Assembly: GCF_001610835.1 (NCBI RefSeq)
Contig: NZ_CP011270.1
Location: 1,116,001 to 1,180,000 of the forward strand
Origin: Planctomyces sp. SH-PL14
GTDB taxonomy: Bacteria > Planctomycetota > Planctomycetia > Planctomycetales > Planctomycetaceae
DNA: 64,000 nucleotides
Reading direction: 5' to 3'
Shown here: piece after piece, positions 1-7,263 of the stretch
Layout: each line of letters begins with the position of its first letter
Position numbering within the stretch: position 1 is the stretch's first letter
The notes under the pieces: model-generated
What the model was told of the DNA's origin: nothing
Databases searched by the model: none
Seen by the model: the letters and a program-made list of their open reading frames with translations, nothing else
Program-made: the position numbers and the translations under genes

Positions 1-199
1 GCATCGGGGCGAGGAAGAGGACGAATGAGACTCGGACGAAACGGCGTTCGACACAGCTCTTGGGGCCGCAGAACCACCGATCGATCGGAGCTCCCAGGAA
101 GGCCGAGAGAGTGACACGCCCTGAATCTTCGCACGGCCGCCGCGATGGCGGAAGCGAAGCGTCGGGGCGCGCCACCCGTCATGGCGCCTCCCGGCCTCT
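1..199. other. window edge, no supported gene
   Basis: No open frame with a convincing start, ribosome-binding site and composition is seen here. A minus-strand frame beginning with GTG near position 53 runs off the left edge and could be the start of a neighbouring gene, but only about 18 Ser-rich codons are visible, so it is not called. Confidence 0.4.
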
Positions 200-496
200 T
201 TAGTAGGTCGGGAGCGGGTTGATGGCGGCGGTCGTCGTCGGCGTCGGAGCGACGGCGAAGGTCGTCGAAGACGGGAAGGCAGCGCTCATGGTGCTGCCGG
301 TGGCGTAAGCTCCCTGGGCGAACGGCGAGCAACCGCCGGCGCCGCACGGGCTCGGAGCGTAAGAGGCTCCGCACGGTCCGCACGGGCTGCATCCACCGCC
401 GCCGTAGCCGGCGCCGTGGCCGAACAGACCGCAGCAGCAACCCGAGCTGGAAACGAGGAGGAGGGTGCCGATGAGGGAGAGGGTCACGCGCTTCAT
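200..496 (-). CDS. small Gly/Cys-rich exported lipoprotein-like protein
   Basis: A 98-residue protein of unknown function. Residues 1-19 form a signal peptide (basic start, then a Leu/Val core). Ser-Ser-Gly before three Cys at 20-22 resembles a loose lipobox, so lipid anchoring is possible. The mature part is rich in Gly, Cys and Ser (GGGG, CSPCGPCG, CGAGGC) and ends in a Thr/Ala/Pro tail with no recognisable domain. The ATG at 496 was chosen because AAAGGA lies about eight bases upstream; a longer frame continues upstream but is Arg-rich and not protein-like. Small exported proteins of this kind are common in Planctomycetes. Function unknown. Confidence 0.7.
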   Translation of the reverse strand: MKRVTLSLIGTLLLVSSSGCCCGLFGHGAGYGGGGCSPCGPCGASYAPSPCGAGGCSPFAQGAYATGSTMSAAFPSSTTFAVAPTPTTTAAINPLPTY

Positions 497-1243
497 AATG
501 GAATCCTTTCGACGGGAAGTGTGACGGGAGGTGGGTGTCCGGCCGATCGAGTCGGCCGGACCAGGGGAGCATCCGGGGCACCAGAGTGCGGTGTCGGGAG
601 GCTCGCGGCAGGTCAAACGATGAGATTGAGAAGGGAGCCGACTTGCGTTCGGCGGGCGGGAAATTACGGCGGTCCGCCGGGACGGTCAACGTGACTGGAG
701 AAACTTGAGTCAAAATCCGGGGGGAATTGCAGAACTTGCAAGAAATCGGCAGAAATCTCCGGGAATCTCAGGCGAAACGCAGAGATTGGCTCAAGTCGTC
801 CGGAGGAGGTTAAACACCAAGGCACCAAGGTGGCACCAAGAACACCAAGGGCTAAGAGCGGTGTGTGTGTCCCGAAAATCGGTGGAAGACTCCGACGGGG
901 ATGATTCAGCGAGCCGCATCGTTCGAGGTCGCGGCTTCGGGAGGGCGAGGCTCCAGCCGAGCCGCGGCGATGGAGAACGGGCCCCATCGCCCCCGCGAAA
1001 CCGTAGTGGCTGGGGTCGTTTCTTCAGGACCGGCGGTGGGAGGCCAAAGCGAGAGGGTACGCGTCTGCGAACCATCGCGGCTCAGCAGGAGCTTCGCCCT
1101 CCCGGCCTCCTGCAACCCACCTTCGCCAGCACGGCGAAGGTCGTGAGAGAGCTGCCTTGGCCTTCTCTTCTTTGTGTCCTTAGTGCCGCCTTGGTGTCTT
1201 GGTGTTTAGCTCTTCCAGCCAAGACGCGGACTCGCCCCCGCGG
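497..1243. other. 747-bp intergenic stretch holding a nested palindromic repeat
   Basis: No gene is supported between the small lipoprotein and trmB. The stretch is dominated by the nested inverted repeat at 810-1209. Several overlapping Arg/Ser/Pro-rich open frames exist on both strands, but they read through the repeat arms and show no start signals or codon preference. Confidence 0.6.
810..1209. repeat. CACCAAG-type palindromic repeat, copy 1, with a nested inverted repeat
   Basis: The left arm (810-850) begins TTAAACACCAAGGCACCAAG and continues with further CACCAAG-like units. The right arm (about 1168-1209) is the inverse and ends CTTGGTGTTTA. The same arms recur at 22539-22643 and 36459-36610. 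Unlike those copies, the ~310-bp interior here carries a second inverted repeat: 938-966 (begins CGGGAGGGCGAGGCTCC) against 1076-1104 (ends GGAGCTTCGCCCTCCCG), matching at most positions. No coding capacity is evident. It looks like a non-autonomous mobile or REP-like element. Confidence 0.8.
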
Positions 1244-1891
1244 CTACTTGAGCTGCCAGATCCCGCGATGGATCTGCGTTCCGAGCTTGCGCGCCTTCCG
1301 CTCGAAGCTGGTCAGATAGTCCATGTCGTGCTCGGGGGACCGCTCCGCCGGAGTCGGGAGCGCTTCGAAGCGGGGGTCGTTATTCATCAGGCCCGAGATG
1401 ACTTCGAAGTACTCGGCGACGTCCGTCCACGAGTGGAGACAGCCGCGGGGGACCAGCGCCTGGACTGCGAGGTCGACGAAGGCATCGGTGAAGACCCGGC
1501 GGCGGCGATGCTTCTTCTTCCACCACGGATCGGGGAAGTAGACGTGGACCGCCGCGACGGACTGCGGACGGACCAGGTGCCGGAGAACATAGTGAGCGTC
1601 TCCGCCGACCACCCGGGCGTTTGTCCGATCTCCGCGCTGAAGCCGCTTCGCCGCCCGCCGGCCTTCCTTGAAGTCGATCTCCAGCCCCATGTAGTTCGTC
1701 TGGGGATTCGCTCCGCTGGCGGTGTGAAGAAAGAGCCCCCGCCCGGAGCCGACGTCGAGCTCCACGGGGTTGCCGTTGCCGAAGTACGCCCCCCAGTCCA
1801 GCTGGGCTCCACCGAGTTCCTGCTCCAGATCGCGGGTCGCGATAAACCAGGGACGCAGATTCTCGACGGGGGGAACGGACATCGAACGCAT
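1244..1891 (-). CDS. trmB: tRNA (guanine-N7-)-methyltransferase
   Basis: A 215-residue class I SAM-dependent methyltransferase that makes m7G46 in tRNA variable loops. The SAM-binding motif is DVGSGRG near residue 44, followed by the acidic GLEID strand end. The family signature YFPDPWWKKKHRRRR lies in the middle, and the C-terminal half keeps the Thr-Asp (WTDVAEYF) and DYLTSFERK elements. The frame stays open upstream, but that extension is Arg/Pro-rich and unlike the family; the ATG at 1891 (or 1882, three codons on) fits the usual length. No strong ribosome-binding site is visible for either. The gene stands alone. Confidence 0.93.
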   Translation of the reverse strand: MRSMSVPPVENLRPWFIATRDLEQELGGAQLDWGAYFGNGNPVELDVGSGRGLFLHTASGANPQTNYMGLEIDFKEGRRAAKRLQRGDRTNARVVGGDAHYVLRHLVRPQSVAAVHVYFPDPWWKKKHRRRRVFTDAFVDLAVQALVPRGCLHSWTDVAEYFEVISGLMNNDPRFEALPTPAERSPEHDMDYLTSFERKARKLGTQIHRGIWQLK

Positions 1892-2285
1892 TCTCACAAG
1901 GGGACGCGGCAAAAGCCGCGTGGGCTTCTGCCGGCAGGGAAAGCCCGGAAGTTTAGCCAGCCCGGGTCGCGTGAGCCACGCTGCCCATGGCGAGAACGTC
2001 GCGAGCTTCCCAAGCGAAGCGGAGAGGGAAACACGACGAGTCTCAGACACCAGCAAAGACCTTCAAGCCGGGTGAACGCGAGACGGGCCGAGGGCTCCGC
2101 CATCCGGGAAGGGTGGGCGAACGTGCCTTTCCTCCGCCTCCACTCCCTTGTCCCGCATCGTTCGCCCTCGGTGTCTTCGGGGCGTCACGGTTCAGAGGCC
2201 TCTCTCGACCCGTCGGCCTCCGGCCGTGGTCCGCCCCTTCGATGCGACTCCGCTGCATCACGCCACAGGAAGGAACGGCGTCCTG
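1892..2285. other. intergenic stretch upstream of trmB
   Basis: The trmB promoter should lie here, but no confident -10/-35 pair was found. Open frames on both strands are low-complexity Arg/Pro/Ser shadows. Nothing else is recognised. Confidence 0.4.
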
Positions 2286-2495
2286 ATGCACTCCGCCACC
2301 ATCGACAGATGTTCCTTTTCGGCAGCATTCGAGGCGGCCGGACCGATTGCAAAAGACCCGGTACAGTTCGGCACGGCCATTGCAAAACGGTTTACAAGAC
2401 CTGAGATCGCCGCGGTTCTTCGGAACCAAAGCTTGAGCTCGGTTCCACATTTCGCCTTGAACGTTTTACGGTCAATGCGATCCAAAGCCGGTTGA
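2286..2495 (+). CDS. possible small protein (69 aa) ending in a terminator stem
   Basis: A 69-residue frame starting at ATG 2286, with AGGAAGGA at 2267-2274 as a plausible but distant ribosome-binding site. It encodes an Ala/Phe-rich, mildly basic peptide (SFSAAFEAAGPIAKDP, then FTRPEIAAVLRN) that could form amphipathic helices. Its TGA lies inside the left arm of the strong plus-strand terminator at 2484-2545, as expected if the transcript is real. Codon use is less GC3-biased than in its neighbours, and no family is recognised. A non-coding RNA ending at the same terminator is an equally valid reading. Confidence 0.4.
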   Translation: MHSATIDRCSFSAAFEAAGPIAKDPVQFGTAIAKRFTRPEIAAVLRNQSLSSVPHFALNVLRSMRSKAG

Positions 2496-2545
2496 AGGTC
2501 GAGCCGAAATCTAGCCCGCTCGCGCTCCCTTCAACCGGCTTTTTT
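2484..2545 (+). terminator. intrinsic terminator
   Basis: A perfect 14-bp stem, AAAGCCGGTTGAAG (2484-2497) with CTTCAACCGGCTTT (2529-2542), encloses a ~31-nt loop and is followed by a T-run on the plus strand. The asymmetry of the T-run shows it ends a rightward transcript, although no established plus-strand gene lies immediately upstream. Confidence 0.8.
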
Positions 2546-2656
2546 ATTTGCGCCCTAGGGATTTCTCTGTCCCTGATTGCACACGTTCCACGAGCGAACG
2601 TCGCCTCATTCTCCTGGCAAACCGCCCAGGCTTCACATTTCCCGGCACTCCGAGAC

Positions 2657-3433
2657 TCAGGAGGCGCCGGCTTCGGTGGACGAATCAGACGCGGCCGATT
2701 GGTCGATTGGAGAGCGCGCTGTTGTTTCATCGACCACCGGCTGTGGCATCTGCTCGAGCTCGCGGGTCAATCTGGCCCGCCGGGAATCCGAAATCGACAA
2801 CAGCGGATCGTCGCTTCCGCGAATCAGGATGCCGTCGATCAACGTCACCTGCTGTAGCAATTGGCTCCAGTCCCCCTCCGGCTGAATCGACTCCAGTTCC
2901 TCCAGCCGAAGCTTCCGATCCCGACGGAGGAGCTCCGCCACGATTCGCGTGCAGGCGGGAACGTCCATCTCCGCCGCCAACGCGGACCGCTTCAGCAGAT
3001 CGTCCGCAAAACGGGAGAGCCGCGGCCCCAGGAGAACGGGAGTCGCGGCGAGCCGCACCAGATAGGGCCAGTCCCGCGGACCGAGCAGCGCCAGGAAGAC
3101 ATCGCCGGAAACCCAGGATCCCTTTCGCATCGCCTTGGCGACGACCGGAGAACGGCACTCCATCTCGTCCAGTTGCTGCCTGTTGGCCAGCGTCTGGATC
3201 CGGGTCAGGCCAAGCAGAACGCCGAGGGCGGCCAGCGACAGCATCCAGTCCGCCGTGAGCACGCGCCCCAGTCCTCCCCAGAGCACGAGGCGGACGAACC
3301 AGAACGCGAGCAGCCAGATCAGCAGGGCGACCACGGCCGTCAGGATCCCTGCCCACCAGGCCCGCCGCGCGTGCCGCGCCTGGAACCGGTCGAGCCAGAG
3401 AGACAATCGGGGCTCCAGCTTCGAGCGGGACAT
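2657..3433 (-). CDS. hypothetical two-TM membrane protein
   Basis: A 258-residue protein not assigned to a family. A basic N-terminus (RSKLEPRLSLWLDRFQARHARRAWW) precedes two hydrophobic segments at about residues 26-52 and 62-80, followed by a cytosolic-type region rich in charged and Leu residues and an acidic, Ser/Thr-rich tail. The layout suggests a membrane-anchored protein with a large soluble C-terminal part. ATG 3433 was preferred over a TTG five codons upstream; neither has a clear ribosome-binding site. Function unknown. Confidence 0.75.
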   Translation of the reverse strand: MSRSKLEPRLSLWLDRFQARHARRAWWAGILTAVVALLIWLLAFWFVRLVLWGGLGRVLTADWMLSLAALGVLLGLTRIQTLANRQQLDEMECRSPVVAKAMRKGSWVSGDVFLALLGPRDWPYLVRLAATPVLLGPRLSRFADDLLKRSALAAEMDVPACTRIVAELLRRDRKLRLEELESIQPEGDWSQLLQQVTLIDGILIRGSDDPLLSISDSRRARLTRELEQMPQPVVDETTARSPIDQSAASDSSTEAGAS

Positions 3434-4004
3434 GGAGCTCTTGGGCAACTGGGAGGAATGGAAACGGCAGGCGATTTCGGCACTCCGCTCCGCAGGCAGA
3501 GCGATTCAGAAATCATACGGGACCACCGGGAGGTGGTGGTGGCGAATTGCGGGTCTCGCACAACGGATGATGGGCCACGCCGCCCTCATCCGAGGCGAGC
3601 GATCTTCCCGCGATCGAGGCAGGCGCGCCCTGACACCCAACGCGCTCGTGACGGGTGGAACAGGGCCGCACCGGCGTTCGGTTCTTCGCCACGGGAGCAG
3701 GCGGCTTCCCGCAGCGAGGCGCTAGAGTCGATGGGCGCCTCGTCACCGACGAACGCGAAGCCGACGAAAACGAAAAAGGCAGGCCCCGGGTTCGCCCAGG
3801 GCCGCCTTTTCGTTGACTCGTCTGATGCGCGACGCTCGCGCCGGCCGCGTCCCTTTTCTCGACAAGGGACTCCCACTCTCGGCGGCGCGAGTCCGCCATC
3901 GCCTGCTCGCGATGAGCCTGCGAGTCGCTCAGGTTACACCGGCAGCGGCTCTCTTCGTCGCCTCAGCGGATTCGCCGAGGGTGGGCCGCCGCCGGGAAAA
4001 CCTC
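3434..4004. other. 571-bp intergenic stretch with a terminator
   Basis: Apart from the hairpin terminator at 3773-3810, nothing convincing was found. Arg/Pro-rich frames on both strands lack start signals and overlap each other. Confidence 0.5.
3773..3810 (-). terminator. intrinsic terminator, probably bidirectional
   Basis: AAAAGGC and GGCCC on the left pair with GGGCC and GCCTTTT on the right, with one bulged base. On the minus strand the stem is followed by TTTTCGTTTTCG. It lies about 195 bp past the stop of the minus-strand small exported protein at 4005-4175 and probably ends that transcript. Confidence 0.65.
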
Positions 4005-4175
4005 CTAGCGGCCGAAGAGCATCTCGTTCTTGCGGCGCTCGAGCTCCATCAGGCGGGCGAAGACGCCCGTCCGCTGGCTGGAGCGATAGACACCGGAACG
4101 GCGGGCGGCCTGGACAGGGGTGACGCTGGCCGCAACGACGACGATCGCAACGGCGAGAATGACAAGACGACGCAT
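4005..4175 (-). CDS. small secreted basic protein (56 aa)
   Basis: A 56-residue protein. The N-terminus is a clean signal peptide: basic MRRL, a hydrophobic VILAVAIVVVAA core, and an Ala-rich cleavage region near residue 23 (VQA-AR). The mature ~33 residues are highly basic and end MELERRKNEMLFGR. GAGGAA sits six bases upstream of the ATG at 4175. Codon third positions are GC-rich like neighbouring genes. Tiny secreted basic proteins of this design are common in Planctomycetes; the role is unknown. Confidence 0.75.
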   Translation of the reverse strand: MRRLVILAVAIVVVAASVTPVQAARRSGVYRSSQRTGVFARLMELERRKNEMLFGR

Positions 4176-4658
4176 GGGATTCCTCTGTGTTCGGTGGGGG
4201 GCAGCGTTGGGTGCCCCCGATGCTGCAATGGATCGTCAGGGAGGCCGCCGGGGCTCCGGCCATTGCCCCGTGGGCACGGCCAATCGGGCAACCGGGGCGC
4301 TTTGACAGGGACTATGCCGGCGATGCGGCCGGCACCGGAGAAACGGCCTGCTCAGAATGGGCCGACTGTTCGGCCTCACAACCGGCCGGAGAGCTACGAC
4401 CGGACGTGAATGTGTTGCCCAAAGTCCACGGTCCGGAAAGTTTGCGAAATCTGCACAAGGGAAATTTGCCCTTCCGCCAGCGCGATCTAGGTTTGTGACG
4501 TTCCGCCAGTGAGCCCAAGGCCACGGCGGAACCCCCACCTCGCGAAAGCGGGATGACCTCTTCGGGAATCGGGATCGGAAGAAGCGACTGCGAGTGACAG
4601 TCGCCGCCGGTCCTTAGTCGTGCGGCTGATCCCCGCGCAAATTCTATAGGACAGAAAA
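4176..4658. other. intergenic region upstream of the pilin gene
   Basis: This divergent region must carry the promoters of the small secreted protein and of flp. A TTGACA hexamer at 4302-4307 has no good -10 partner at standard spacing. Only the AGGACAG ribosome-binding site just before flp is clear. Confidence 0.4.
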
Positions 4659-4844
4659 ATGAAGAAGTTTGCCCTGAGCGTTCAGAAGTTCCTCAAGAGC
4701 GAAGACGGACCGACGGCTGTTGAATACGCGGTCATGCTCGCCCTCATCGTCATCGTCTGCCTCGTGGCGATTCGTGCCGTCGGTACGAACGCCAGCGGCC
4801 GGTTCCAGGACATCGCCGACGAGCTCGCCACGCCGGCTCCGTAA
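4659..4844 (+). CDS. flp: Flp/Fap-type type IVb pilin
   Basis: The 61-residue structural pilin subunit of a Tad (tight adherence) pilus. The short leader MKKFALSVQKFLKSEDG ends at the Gly cleaved by the prepilin peptidase, followed by PTAVEYAVMLALIVIVCLVAI, the hydrophobic helix with the conserved Glu (AVEYA) of Flp pilins. The length is typical of the family. AGGA lies eight bases upstream of the ATG. It is the first gene of a cluster that continues with tadV, cpaB, cpaC and cpaE. A strong hairpin follows directly, suggesting that most transcripts stop after the pilin. Confidence 0.93.
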   Translation: MKKFALSVQKFLKSEDGPTAVEYAVMLALIVIVCLVAIRAVGTNASGRFQDIADELATPAP

Positions 4845-4861
4845 TCCTGATCGGAAGACAA

Positions 4862-4907
4862 CTGGCGAAGACACCGGGCGGGTATGGCCCGGGTCTTCGC
4901 CAGCTTT
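4862..4907 (+). terminator. terminator/attenuator between pilin and assembly genes
   Basis: CTGGCGAAGAC and CCGGG on the left pair with CCCGG and GTCTTCGCCAG on the right (one unpaired A), followed by CTTTTCC. It lies 17 bp after the flp stop. Partial read-through would give abundant pilin and little assembly machinery, as in many Tad operons. Confidence 0.75.
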
Positions 4908-4969
4908 TCCTTGCGCGCTCCCCAGCGTCGCACACGCACGAAACACACACGACGGACCGGAGACCTGCC

Positions 4970-5068
4970 ATGATGCCCTTCTGGCTCCAGTTTGACCCCC
5001 AGATGTTGCTGCAGATGTTCCCCTTCGCGCTCGTCGCGTTGGTCCTCTTCGGTCGCGTTGTCGGATGA
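4970..5068 (+). CDS. possible 32-residue hydrophobic peptide in the tad cluster
   Basis: A 32-codon frame starting at tandem ATGs (4970, 4973) with GGAG about nine bases upstream. It encodes a single hydrophobic stretch (LLQMFPFALVALVLFGRVVG), so the product would be a one-TM peptide. It sits between flp and the prepilin peptidase gene on the same strand. Third positions are strongly C/G, like a real gene. It is too short for family recognition, and chance cannot be excluded. Confidence 0.45.
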   Translation: MMPFWLQFDPQMLLQMFPFALVALVLFGRVVG

Positions 5069-5140
5069 CCCCCTGCTCTCCGATTGCCCGCTCCCAGACA
5101 CTCCTCGACACCCCTCGTCGTTAAAGGCCCGGATACAAAA

Positions 5141-5692
5141 ATGGACTTGTCGACCCTCCTCTTCGAACACTGGCAGGTCAAGCTGGTTGCGGTGACGCTG
5201 ATCGTCGCGGCCTGGATTGACGGCAAGCAACTCAAGGTCCCGAACTGGATCACCTTCCCGATGGTGCTGAGCGGCCTGCTCTACAACATGGTCGCCGGCG
5301 GCTGGGCCGGAACTCAGCTCTCGCTGATCGGCATCGGCGTGGGACTCATGACCCTCCTCCCGCTCTACGCCATCGGCGGAATGGGCGCGGGCGACGTCAA
5401 GCTGATGGCCGGCATCGGCGCCTGGCTCGGCGGCCCGATCACCTGGAACACCGCCATCGTCACCTACATCGTCGGCGGGATCATGGGCGCGGCCATGGCG
5501 ATCTACCAGGGCACCTGGCGGAAGCACCTCGGCAACTGCGCGATGATCCTCCACGAGCTCAAGACGGTGAAGGATCCCCGGCAGATCGCGGAGAACGCCG
5601 CTCAGCGGAAGCCCAACATGCTCCTCCTCCCCTACGGCATTCCCATCTGCGTCGCCGCCCTCGGCTACTTCCTCTACATGGACATGATGTAA
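5141..5692 (+). CDS. tadV: prepilin peptidase, TadV/CpaA type
   Basis: A 183-residue integral membrane aspartic protease that cleaves the leader of Flp pilins (peptidase A24 family). The first catalytic Asp is in AAWIDGKQLKVPNW near residue 29, and the second is in the GxGD motif of GGMGAGDVKLMAG near residue 89. Four to five hydrophobic segments cover the rest. It is short because, like other TadV proteins, it lacks the N-methyltransferase domain of PilD. The ATG at 5141 matches the family N-terminus, with AAAGG upstream; an in-frame start further upstream gives an unlikely Pro/Ser-rich extension. Confidence 0.9.
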   Translation: MDLSTLLFEHWQVKLVAVTLIVAAWIDGKQLKVPNWITFPMVLSGLLYNMVAGGWAGTQLSLIGIGVGLMTLLPLYAIGGMGAGDVKLMAGIGAWLGGPITWNTAIVTYIVGGIMGAAMAIYQGTWRKHLGNCAMILHELKTVKDPRQIAENAAQRKPNMLLLPYGIPICVAALGYFLYMDMM

Positions 5693-6054
5693 TCGCAGCG
5701 GCAACCGCTGATTCGAAACATCCGGCGGCGGCGAACTCGGTTCGCCGCCGCTGACTGCGCACTCGATCGATGGCCGGACGCAGCGGAGGCGCCCCCTCCC
5801 TTGCCCGGCCTTCGCTCGCTCCCACCCCGCCCTCAACGATTTCCCGTGGCGGACGCGACTTTCTCCCTCTCTCTTCCGCTCCGTGAAAACGGGGCTGTCA
5901 AGATGGAGAAGATGAGGCAGTCGTCAAAACCGCTACAGGCAATCGAATCGTCACAACCGTCATAAATTGAAGCAGCGCTCCGCCCGGTGCCGATGTTTCC
6001 CCTATCGGCCCGGCGTGCGCGGGGGAGGGTTCCCCCACCATTCCGGAGACCACC
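5693..6054. other. 362-bp gap inside the tad cluster
   Basis: No gene is supported. The part around 5890-5980 is less GC-rich than its surroundings, so a separate promoter for the cpaB-cpaC-cpaE genes may lie here, but no convincing hexamer pair was identified. Confidence 0.4.
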
Positions 6055-7146
6055 ATGAAACCCAAAGCGTTGATGCTGCTGGCCGTCGCCCTGGTGTGCG
6101 GCCTCGTCGCCATGATGGGCGTCCAGCAGGCAATGAGCGGAGCAAAGCCCGGACAGATCGAGACCCGCAAGGTGTTTGTTGCGGCCCACGATCTCAAGCC
6201 TGGAGTTCCCCTGACCAAGGACGATGTCGTTCTGAAGGAGATGTCCGCCGCGGCGGCTCCGCGGGACGCCATCTCCCTCCCCGAACATTATGAAGAACGG
6301 GCACTCAAGGTGGCCGTTCTGGCCGGCGACGTCATCAACCAGAAGAAGCTCCACGAGAAAGGTCAGGGGTACGGCACCTCGAACCAGATCCCCAAGGGGA
6401 TGCGGGTGATGACGATCCAGGCGGACTCCTCGATCTCCCACAGCGGGATGCTGAATCCGGGGGACAAGGTCGACGTCTACGTGACGTTCAAGAAGACAGC
6501 GGCAAAGTCCGGAGCCGCCGCCCGGACGACCAAGATGGAAACCAAGGTGCTCCTCGAAGCGTGCGAAGTCTTCGCCTGCGAATCGAAGACCCAGCAGAAC
6601 GGGGTGGATGCGAAGGACGCCAAGAAGGAATCGATCAAGAACGTCTCCCTGCTCCTCACACCGGAGCAGGTGCCGTACGTCAAGCTGGCGCAGGCGAAGG
6701 GAACGCTCTCGCTGTTCATGCGGAATCCGCTGGACGACGAGGTCGTGAACGCCAAGCGGGTGGATGAGTCCCTCCTGGAGGAACTCAACGATTCGATCGG
6801 CAGCGACGCCCAGATGTTCGCGATCGACGACTCGTCGGGGGAATCGATGGTGTCGACAGCGCCATCGGACATCGTTCCGGAAGGACCGATCGAAGAGCCC
6901 AAGGTCGGCGCGGACAATCCGCAGTCGGTCCAGGACTTCGTCCAGCAGAACCAGACGGCCGACCCGGCCGCCGGCAGCGGAGCGCCGGCCGCCACTGTCG
7001 CACCGGTCCCGCCGCCGGTCGATCCGAACGCCTGGACCGTCAAGATTTATAAAGGAAGCTCCGTCGCCGCAGTCACGGTGACGGATACCAAGAAGCAGGA
7101 GCCCTCGCTCTCCGGATGGCTGAATCAGCTCATGCGGACCAAGTGA
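6055..7146 (+). CDS. cpaB: Flp pilus assembly protein CpaB/RcpC
   Basis: A 363-residue periplasmic Tad assembly protein thought to work with the secretin. The N-terminal signal/TM helix spans residues 4-28. An SAF-like domain follows (VFVAAHDLKPGVPLTKDDVV, residues ~40-60), then the RcpC/CpaB core (IPKGMRVMTIQAD, LNPGDKVDVYVT, residues ~115-145). The C-terminal third is acidic and Pro/Ala-rich, longer than in proteobacterial CpaB. GGAG lies nine bases before the ATG. It is transcribed with cpaC, 117 bp downstream. Confidence 0.92.
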   Translation: MKPKALMLLAVALVCGLVAMMGVQQAMSGAKPGQIETRKVFVAAHDLKPGVPLTKDDVVLKEMSAAAAPRDAISLPEHYEERALKVAVLAGDVINQKKLHEKGQGYGTSNQIPKGMRVMTIQADSSISHSGMLNPGDKVDVYVTFKKTAAKSGAAARTTKMETKVLLEACEVFACESKTQQNGVDAKDAKKESIKNVSLLLTPEQVPYVKLAQAKGTLSLFMRNPLDDEVVNAKRVDESLLEELNDSIGSDAQMFAIDDSSGESMVSTAPSDIVPEGPIEEPKVGADNPQSVQDFVQQNQTADPAAGSGAPAATVAPVPPPVDPNAWTVKIYKGSSVAAVTVTDTKKQEPSLSGWLNQLMRTK

Positions 7147-7263
7147 GGCGGCCCTCTCCCGGAAGATCCGGGGGAGCGGAGAAACAAAGGTTGCCGGCTC
7201 GGGAAGGGGGACGTCCAAACGACGTCCTCCATCCCGAGCCCCCGTCGTGTTCGAGGTGCATGG

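Noticed and set aside
4302-4307. TTGACA as the flp promoter -35
   Set aside because: No acceptable -10 hexamer at 16-19 bp downstream.
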